DNA of 10,127 nt from Candidatus Segatella violae (GTDB lineage Bacteria > Bacteroidota > Bacteroidia > Bacteroidales > Bacteroidaceae): assembly GCA_002440225.1 (NCBI GenBank), contig DJSH01000041.1, forward strand, positions 1 to 10,127. Direction: 5' to 3'. Below the pieces are notes generated by a model. The model was not told where the DNA came from. It saw only the letters and a program-made list of their open reading frames with translations, and ran no database searches. The translations under genes were made by a program, and so were the position numbers. This document shows, one piece after another, positions 5,924 to 10,127 of this stretch. Within the stretch, counting starts at the first letter, position 1. The number at the start of each line of letters is the position of its first letter.

Positions 5924-7318
5924 TTATAAGTTCACTCCGAAGGATGTACCCACGGCGAGCGTGTTCATCCATTCTCCGCTCTGTTTGCTGTGAGATGGCA
6001 TTAAGTGGTAGTCGAGGAAGAAGCGGATGCCGTATCGCTCTTTTGTCTTGTAAGCAAAAGATATGCCACTCCCGAAGCATACGCCACTATTCTTCTCCAC
6101 CACGTTGCCATCCGAAAGTTCCAACTTCGGATATGCCACATAACCAGCGAGCAACTTGCTCCCGATATTCCAGCGAGAGGTGATGGGGTAGGAGAAGTAA
6201 GGACCAGCCATGATGCTCACGGCATCGAAGGAGTTCTTCTCTGCCACGGACGAAGGAGTGTTTCTGTCGGACTCATCTCCTGCTTTTCCATCGGCAGGAA
6301 GAATAGAAGTTTTTCCATCGGCTGGAAGAGCCGAAGTCTTTCCCTTTTCCGTCGTGATGATATGCGTGTTAGAGACAGTGAATCGTCCGCCCACTCCCAA
6401 ATAAGGATTCCAGAAGTAGGCACCTTCCAGTCCTGCCGAACTACCCGACGAGGTGCGAAACTCTTGGTGCTCGGAGATGTCGTAATGGCTCAGTGGGATG
6501 TTCACACCGAGGTAGAGACCTACGAATGAAGGTTTGTCGTATCTCGAAAAACGCTCGTCTTGGTAATAATGGTGGATGCCTTTCTCCTTGAAGACGAGGT
6601 CGGCGAGATAATAGCCCAGTTCGGTGGAGAGGATTCCGATACCTGCACCAGTGAGCACATCGCTGAGCCAATGCTTGTTGTTGGCGATGCGCATCAGTCC
6701 TGTACCAGTGGCGAAAGTGTATGCCCCGATGCCTATCCATGGACTGATATGCCCATACTCCTTGGTGAGCATGGTGGCTGTCATGAAGGCTGTGGCGGTG
6801 TGTCCGGATGGGAAGGAGTGGTTGTCGCTTCCGTCTGGTCGCATCACTTGGGTGGAGTGTTTCATCGTATAGACCACCGAAGTCATGATGGCGGCGGAGA
6901 AGACATCCGACGTGAGCATCCTGCCCCAAGAGCTTCGGCTATCCACGCCCGCCATCTTCATGCCGAGCATCACAGCTCCAGGAATATACTGGGTGTAGTT
7001 GTCGAAGGGCCGATGGAACTGTTGCATATAGTCGTTGCGGAGGGCACGGAAATGTGTGTCCTCGCCCTTGGTGATGAGACCCGCCACCACTAAGGGAATG
7101 CCCACGAATGTCTTCTGGTAGAGTGGGGAATCGGTAAAGTTTCGCTTCTCTTGTTTCGTGGAGTCTTTCTGGTTCATCTTCGCAGTGTCTTCGCTTGTGT
7201 CTTCGTTGTCGGATACGGTAAAGCTTTCGCTTGCTGAGGCGTTTAGCACTCCCCAGCCTAAAGCAATCAGTGTGATTCCTGCCGATAACAATCCTTTGTT
7301 TAATAATCTTTTATTCAT
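5924..7318 (-). CDS. PAP2-family phosphatase fused to an outer-membrane-barrel-like domain
   Basis: A 464-residue envelope protein. Residues 1-30 form a Sec signal peptide (hydrophobic LLSAGITLIALGWGVL, then NASAS as a likely cleavage site). The PAP2 catalytic motifs are complete: KHSTQVMRP (K153, R160, P161), PSGH (170-173, H173) and RIANNKHWLSD (R210, H216, D220), so it should act as an acid phosphatase on a lipid phosphate or diphosphate on the periplasmic side. From about residue 265 the sequence becomes alternating and aromatic-rich (FVGLYLGVNIPLSHYD, YFWNPYLGVGGRF, MAGPYFSYPI, FGSGISFAY, GIRFFLDYHLM, LAVGTSFGVNL), like an outer-membrane beta-barrel. That may place the enzyme at the outer membrane; lipid A or undecaprenyl diphosphate are candidate substrates, not shown by sequence. 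A 27-bp tandem duplication lies in the loop around 327-345. Confidence 0.9.
   Translation of the reverse strand: MNKRLLNKGLLSAGITLIALGWGVLNASASESFTVSDNEDTSEDTAKMNQKDSTKQEKRNFTDSPLYQKTFVGIPLVVAGLITKGEDTHFRALRNDYMQQFHRPFDNYTQYIPGAVMLGMKMAGVDSRSSWGRMLTSDVFSAAIMTSVVYTMKHSTQVMRPDGSDNHSFPSGHTATAFMTATMLTKEYGHISPWIGIGAYTFATGTGLMRIANNKHWLSDVLTGAGIGILSTELGYYLADLVFKEKGIHHYYQDERFSRYDKPSFVGLYLGVNIPLSHYDISEHQEFRTSSGSSAGLEGAYFWNPYLGVGGRFTVSNTHIITTEKGKTSALPADGKTSILPADGKAGDESDRNTPSSVAEKNSFDAVSIMAGPYFSYPITSRWNIGSKLLAGYVAYPKLELSDGNVVEKNSGVCFGSGISFAYKTKERYGIRFFLDYHLMPSHSKQSGEWMNTLAVGTSFGVNL
6284..6337 (-). repeat. In-frame 27-bp tandem duplication inside the PAP2 gene
   Basis: Two adjacent 27-bp units, 6284-6310 and 6311-6337, differ at only a few bases. 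On the coding strand they encode TSILPADGK and TSALPADGK in a charged loop between predicted barrel strands. Length change in whole units would keep the frame, so this is a plausible site of variation in a surface loop. Confidence 0.8.
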
Positions 7319-7350
7319 AGATGTTGATGATGTACTTCTTATATCGAGTG

Positions 7351-7358
7351 CAAAGATA
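7351..7358 (-). promoter_or_regulatory. -7 box of the PAP2-EamA transcript
   Basis: The minus strand reads TATCTTTG, an exact fit to TAnnTTTG, followed by a 32-bp leader to the ATG at 7318. A clean TTTG -33 box is not visible at normal spacing. No comparable element precedes the EamA-type gene, so this promoter probably serves both genes. Confidence 0.6.
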
Positions 7359-7393
7359 CAAAATAATTTGGTAGAAAGTTTGAAGATGAGGAA

Positions 7394-7651
7394 TTATTTG
7401 TATCCGATGAAATCGCTGAGCGGTCTTATTTTTGCCGCATAAGTATTCCTTGCCTCATGTAAGTTAGGAGACTTCTTGATGGCAAATGGCTTCGTTTTGT
7501 CGAAAAGTAATACGATATAATAAGGTGCATGAGATGGAGTAAAACCATACTTCTCCAATGTCTCCTTGGTCCAGATGTTGAAATGCCCCTTTGACTTCAA
7601 TTTGAAGAGTTGGCAATTCTCCCCATTGGTATGAAGAAGCACGTATGACAA
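7394..7651 (-). CDS. Unrecognised 85-residue ORF, possibly a gene remnant
   Basis: No family is recognised. The protein is mixed alpha/beta in character (SHAPYYIVLLFDKTKPFAIKKSP, YAAKIRPLSDFIGYK) and reads like the tail of a longer protein rather than a complete one. An in-frame TAG at 7655-7657 lies two codons upstream of the first possible start, a TTG at 7651, and there is no ATG near the beginning. A minus-strand -7 box lies at 7913-7920, about 255 bp upstream, too far to be a tidy promoter. It occupies the boundary between the GC-richer left part of the window and the AT-rich pAgo locus, so a fragment left by recombination is a reasonable reading. A real small gene is not excluded. Confidence 0.4.
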   Translation of the reverse strand: MSYVLLHTNGENCQLFKLKSKGHFNIWTKETLEKYGFTPSHAPYYIVLLFDKTKPFAIKKSPNLHEARNTYAAKIRPLSDFIGYK

Positions 7652-7793
7652 TCGCTATTTTTTATCATTTTTTTTCTGCAAAAACTCAAAACTCTCCAAT
7701 AAAAATCAGAAAGATATGAATTTGATGTTTATTTAATCTAATTCTATAACCTCCTTCATACTTTAAAAGTTATTTCCTTTCTCCTGATGAAGG

Positions 7794-7801
7794 TACTTTT
7801 G
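7794..7801 (+). promoter_or_regulatory. Possible -7 box (+) in the region before the pAgo gene
   Basis: TACTTTTG fits TAnnTTTG. The surrounding 12 bases GTACTTTTGCAT (7793-7804) recur exactly, inverted, at 7908-7919. It points toward the pAgo gene, about 240 bp ahead. No clear -33 box is seen. Confidence 0.4.
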
Positions 7802-7912
7802 CATTTTTTTGACACTTCGAATGGGAAGAGATTTGAATGTGATAATTTGTTCGGTACTGTTTTTACCCACAATGTCTTGGAAATCGGCTTTGAAAAGCTG
7901 AAATCCGATGCA

Positions 7913-7920
7913 AAAGTACA
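7913..7920 (-). promoter_or_regulatory. Possible -7 box (-) in the region before the pAgo gene
   Basis: The minus strand reads TACTTTTG, with a partial -33 element (TTG, plus positions 7938-7940) 17 bp upstream. It would direct transcription leftward, toward the 85-residue ORF, and face the plus-strand box at 7794. A gene that it clearly serves is not visible. Confidence 0.45.
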
Positions 7921-7981
7921 AAAAATATCTGAGATGGCAACATTATTTGAGAAAGAATTGAAGATTCTCATAATATTTTTG

Positions 7982-7989
7982 TAACTTTG
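7982..7989 (+). promoter_or_regulatory. -7 box of the pAgo gene
   Basis: TAACTTTG fits TAnnTTTG, and a weak -33 element (aTTG, 7957-7960) lies 21 bp upstream. Transcription would start near 7996, giving a leader of about 46 bases to ATG 8042. The leader contains GGGAGG, but too far from the ATG to act as a ribosome binding site, as is usual in Bacteroidetes. Confidence 0.6.
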
Positions 7990-8041
7990 GTGGCTAATAG
8001 GGAGGTTTTTGGTGAACTTCTCATAAAAACAATATTGAAAT

Positions 8042-10127
8042 ATGTCAAAGGAAAAACTATTTTTGAATACTCTTACATTCGAGTATCCCAACAAGCCTGT
8101 TAAACTTTACTTCTCAGGTGTGGATGATGCAGGGCGCAGAAGTGTCATGCTTAAATCTTCTGTACTAATCCCGAAAGAAGTAAAAGCTATTCCGAAATAT
8201 GCGAATCTGCTGCCCATGCTTAATAATGGAAAACCGATATTTACTTCTTTTGATAAACCTCTGGAAGGCTTTGAGGCAGTGGATATTGATTTTCACGATC
8301 CCGAGAACGAAAACTTAGTAAAGCGGTACTATAACTATCGATTGGAAAAATATTTCCATTTTTATGACGATGGTGTTGTGGTTACAAAGTCTGGTATCAC
8401 CAATGATTTGCAGGTGTGGATTCAAGACAAGGAATATGCAGAGCGTGTGAGCTATTTGGGTAAAAGCTACGGAATATTTCAGATGGATCGTTACACGTTG
8501 AAAGTTAGATTTGACCATTTTAACAAGAGACCTTATCTTTTGGTAGCTTGTGATAGACCTGCCTTGGTGCTCAATATGCCTATTGCCGATATATTCGCAG
8601 ATGCTCCTGCTGATATGTTGACCGATGAGGCAATCATTACTCCTCGCATGATAAACAAGGTGATGACACGTGAGGAGAAGAAAAACAAGGAGGAAAAAGT
8701 GTATATCGTAAGAAAGGTAGATAATTATGAATATCTACAGTCTCACAATAGGTATTGTCCACTTGATAGCACACGCCCTGTTATGGGCAAAGAACTGAAA
8801 CGTTTTTTCGGGATGGAACATAAGGAAGCAACACGTTCCTTTGATAGCAAGTATGTCAAGTATTATGAGAAAATAGAGGATTTCCGACAAACCTATTTGA
8901 ATAATAAGGATGTAGAGGCTATATTCAGAAACATTGCTTATGGGTTTACTCCATTGGAGGCTTCACAAATAGGTATTGTTGATATTGCCAAGCGAAGATT
9001 GCTGTTTGGCAATTCGCAGGTGCATACTCGCCAGCAGGTAGGTGTGAACTATGGTCCCTGTATAAAATGTCCATACATAGATGTACAACTTATCTTTATC
9101 TTCCCCGAGCAAAATAAGTCTGTTGCTCAGAATCTCTTGAGGTATATGATAAGAAATCGTGAGTATAGAAATGTGAGTAAGTCACTTTCTGAATATATCG
9201 GAACACCTGTAAATTTCGCACAGCGTGACTTCCATGTCATTTTTGAGAATGAGACAAATCCTATTCCCGAAATAGATGAGGTTCTTAAAAGAGACTGTTA
9301 CAGAAACAAAGACCCAAAGGTAAAGTATGTCGGAATTTATATATCGCCTATCCATAAATATGCATCCGCTCAAACAGCCAAAGAATGCTATTACAAAATA
9401 AAAGAACGTTTCCTGAGAAATGGTATTCCTACCCAGTGCATTGACCGTGACAAGATGCTTTCGCTTATGGCAAGTGACGAGAAATCCAACAAGTCGAATT
9501 TCACCTATACGTTACAAAATATGGGTGTGGCTATCTGTGCTAAGTTGGGAGGTTCTCCTTGGTTACTTGCTGAAACAGCCAAGAAAGAACTCGTTATTGG
9601 CATCGGAGCTTTCAAGAGTGATGCCAAACAATATTTGGGTACGGCGTTTTCGTTTGATAATACAGGAACGTTCAATGATTACCAATATTTTCAAAAAGAT
9701 GAAATAGATGAATTGGTTGGAGCAATGCAGTATGCAATCATTAAATATTCCAACATCAACAACAAGCCAGAACGACTTATCGTTCATTATTTCAAGAAGA
9801 TGAGCCATAAGAATGAATTTAAGAAAATCGAGAATATGCTCAATAACTTGAAGTTGGATATTCCTGTCTATGTGGTTACGATTAACAAGACAGAATCGGA
9901 GGACATTGTCGTCTTAGATGGAGAAAGTACTTACCAAACAAGGAATTATCAAACGAAAGCTAAGGAAACTGCTTGGAGTTTGATGCCTTATAGTGGAAGG
10001 TATGTAAATCTTGGGCGGGATAAGGCTGGACACAGATTCCTTCTCTGTAATAACACGAGATATGAAAACGAGGATTTCAATAAGATGGATGGCTTTCCTT
10101 TTCCTATTAAGTTGAATATTGCCTGTC
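8042..10127 (+). CDS. Long prokaryotic Argonaute with inactivated PIWI domain, 3' end beyond the window
   Basis: A frame of 695 codons without a stop that runs off the right edge. Residues 1 to about 190 match the N-domain pattern of long pAgos (NLVKRYYNYRLEKYFHFYDDGVVV, LQVWIQ, RPYLLVACDRPALVLNMP). About 190-345 is the PAZ/linker region, ending RLLFGNSQVHTRQQVGVNYGP. The MID domain follows (YVGIYISPIHKY, GIPTQCIDRDKM at 461-472, LQNMGVAICAKLGGSPWLL at 491-509); K501 of AKLGG matches a conserved lysine that binds the guide 5' end. PIWI starts with ELVIGIGAFK (516-525), where the first catalytic Asp is Gly (G522). The second motif, RLIVHYFKKMS (578-588), has no Asp. NNTRYE (670-675) and GFPFPIKL (684-691) are typical of late PIWI. 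It should bind a guide and a target without cutting. The segment with the last tetrad residue and any effector gene lie past 10127. Confidence 0.9.
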   Translation, partial: MSKEKLFLNTLTFEYPNKPVKLYFSGVDDAGRRSVMLKSSVLIPKEVKAIPKYANLLPMLNNGKPIFTSFDKPLEGFEAVDIDFHDPENENLVKRYYNYRLEKYFHFYDDGVVVTKSGITNDLQVWIQDKEYAERVSYLGKSYGIFQMDRYTLKVRFDHFNKRPYLLVACDRPALVLNMPIADIFADAPADMLTDEAIITPRMINKVMTREEKKNKEEKVYIVRKVDNYEYLQSHNRYCPLDSTRPVMGKELKRFFGMEHKEATRSFDSKYVKYYEKIEDFRQTYLNNKDVEAIFRNIAYGFTPLEASQIGIVDIAKRRLLFGNSQVHTRQQVGVNYGPCIKCPYIDVQLIFIFPEQNKSVAQNLLRYMIRNREYRNVSKSLSEYIGTPVNFAQRDFHVIFENETNPIPEIDEVLKRDCYRNKDPKVKYVGIYISPIHKYASAQTAKECYYKIKERFLRNGIPTQCIDRDKMLSLMASDEKSNKSNFTYTLQNMGVAICAKLGGSPWLLAETAKKELVIGIGAFKSDAKQYLGTAFSFDNTGTFNDYQYFQKDEIDELVGAMQYAIIKYSNINNKPERLIVHYFKKMSHKNEFKKIENMLNNLKLDIPVYVVTINKTESEDIVVLDGESTYQTRNYQTKAKETAWSLMPYSGRYVNLGRDKAGHRFLLCNNTRYENEDFNKMDGFPFPIKLNIAC

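Larger units (their letters stand above)
7652..8041. other. AT-rich intergenic region with several promoter boxes and no convincing gene
   Basis: This 390-bp stretch is AT-rich with poly-T runs (for example 7658-7677). It holds three TAnnTTTG elements, listed separately. An ORF of 65 codons from ATG 7787 (+) and one of 112 codons (8094-7756, -) overlap each other. Both contain the promoter-like elements as codons and neither resembles a known family, so neither is called. On the minus strand an eight-codon ORF (MKEVIELD) with AAGGAGG in its first codons occurs near 7765-7739; it may be chance. Confidence 0.5.

Noticed and set aside
7787..7984. 65-codon plus-strand gene upstream of the pAgo
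   Set aside because: Its first codons contain a -7 box, its tail is the promoter region of the pAgo gene, and no family is recognised.
8042..10127. Short pAgo (MID-PIWI only) or a fused Sir2-APAZ-Ago
   Set aside because: More than 500 residues precede the PIWI core, including an N domain and PAZ/linker region typical of long pAgos. No Sir2 or TIR motif is seen at the N-terminus.

Overview
The window looks like a chromosomal segment of a Bacteroidales bacterium, most likely Prevotella or a near relative. Three things suggest this. The protein families are typical of the group: an AAA-ATPase-like/PD-(D/E)XK protein, an AAA/DUF4143 ATPase, an EFR1-type ferredoxin and a PAP2 enzyme fused to a beta-barrel. 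Most intergenic regions carry a TAnnTTTG element, the Bacteroidetes -7 promoter box. Genes start without usable Shine-Dalgarno sequences. The species is not determined.

Layout. 8-1576 (+): AAA-ATPase-like protein with a C-terminal PD-(D/E)XK domain. 1629-2435 (-): AraC-family regulator, divergent from 2665-3714 (+), an EFR1-type flavodoxin/2x[4Fe-4S] protein with a Tat-like lipoprotein leader. The region between them holds a promoter for each gene and a perfect 15-bp inverted repeat against the regulator's promoter, so the regulator probably controls itself and the redox gene. 3715-3901: convergent intergenic DNA with nested stem-loops. 3902-5215 (-): AAA/DUF4143 ATPase with its own promoter. 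5296-5427: tandem 33-bp repeats. 5440-5856 and 5924-7318 (-): a half-size EamA/DMT membrane protein downstream of a PAP2 phosphatase with an outer-membrane-barrel-like C-terminus, plausibly one transcript. 7394-7651 (-): an unrecognised 85-residue ORF, perhaps a remnant. 7652-8041: AT-rich, promoter-rich DNA without a convincing gene.

The main item is at the right edge. From 8042 an uninterrupted reading frame of 695 codons runs off the window. It encodes a long prokaryotic Argonaute (pAgo) with N, PAZ/linker, MID and most of PIWI. The two PIWI segments that normally carry the first two catalytic aspartates contain none, so target cleavage is predicted to be lost. Inactive long pAgos are usually guide-directed sensors for a separate effector, which would lie just beyond the window. 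The DNA becomes visibly more AT-rich from about 7,400 onward, consistent with the pAgo locus being an acquired defence cassette next to an older housekeeping segment.
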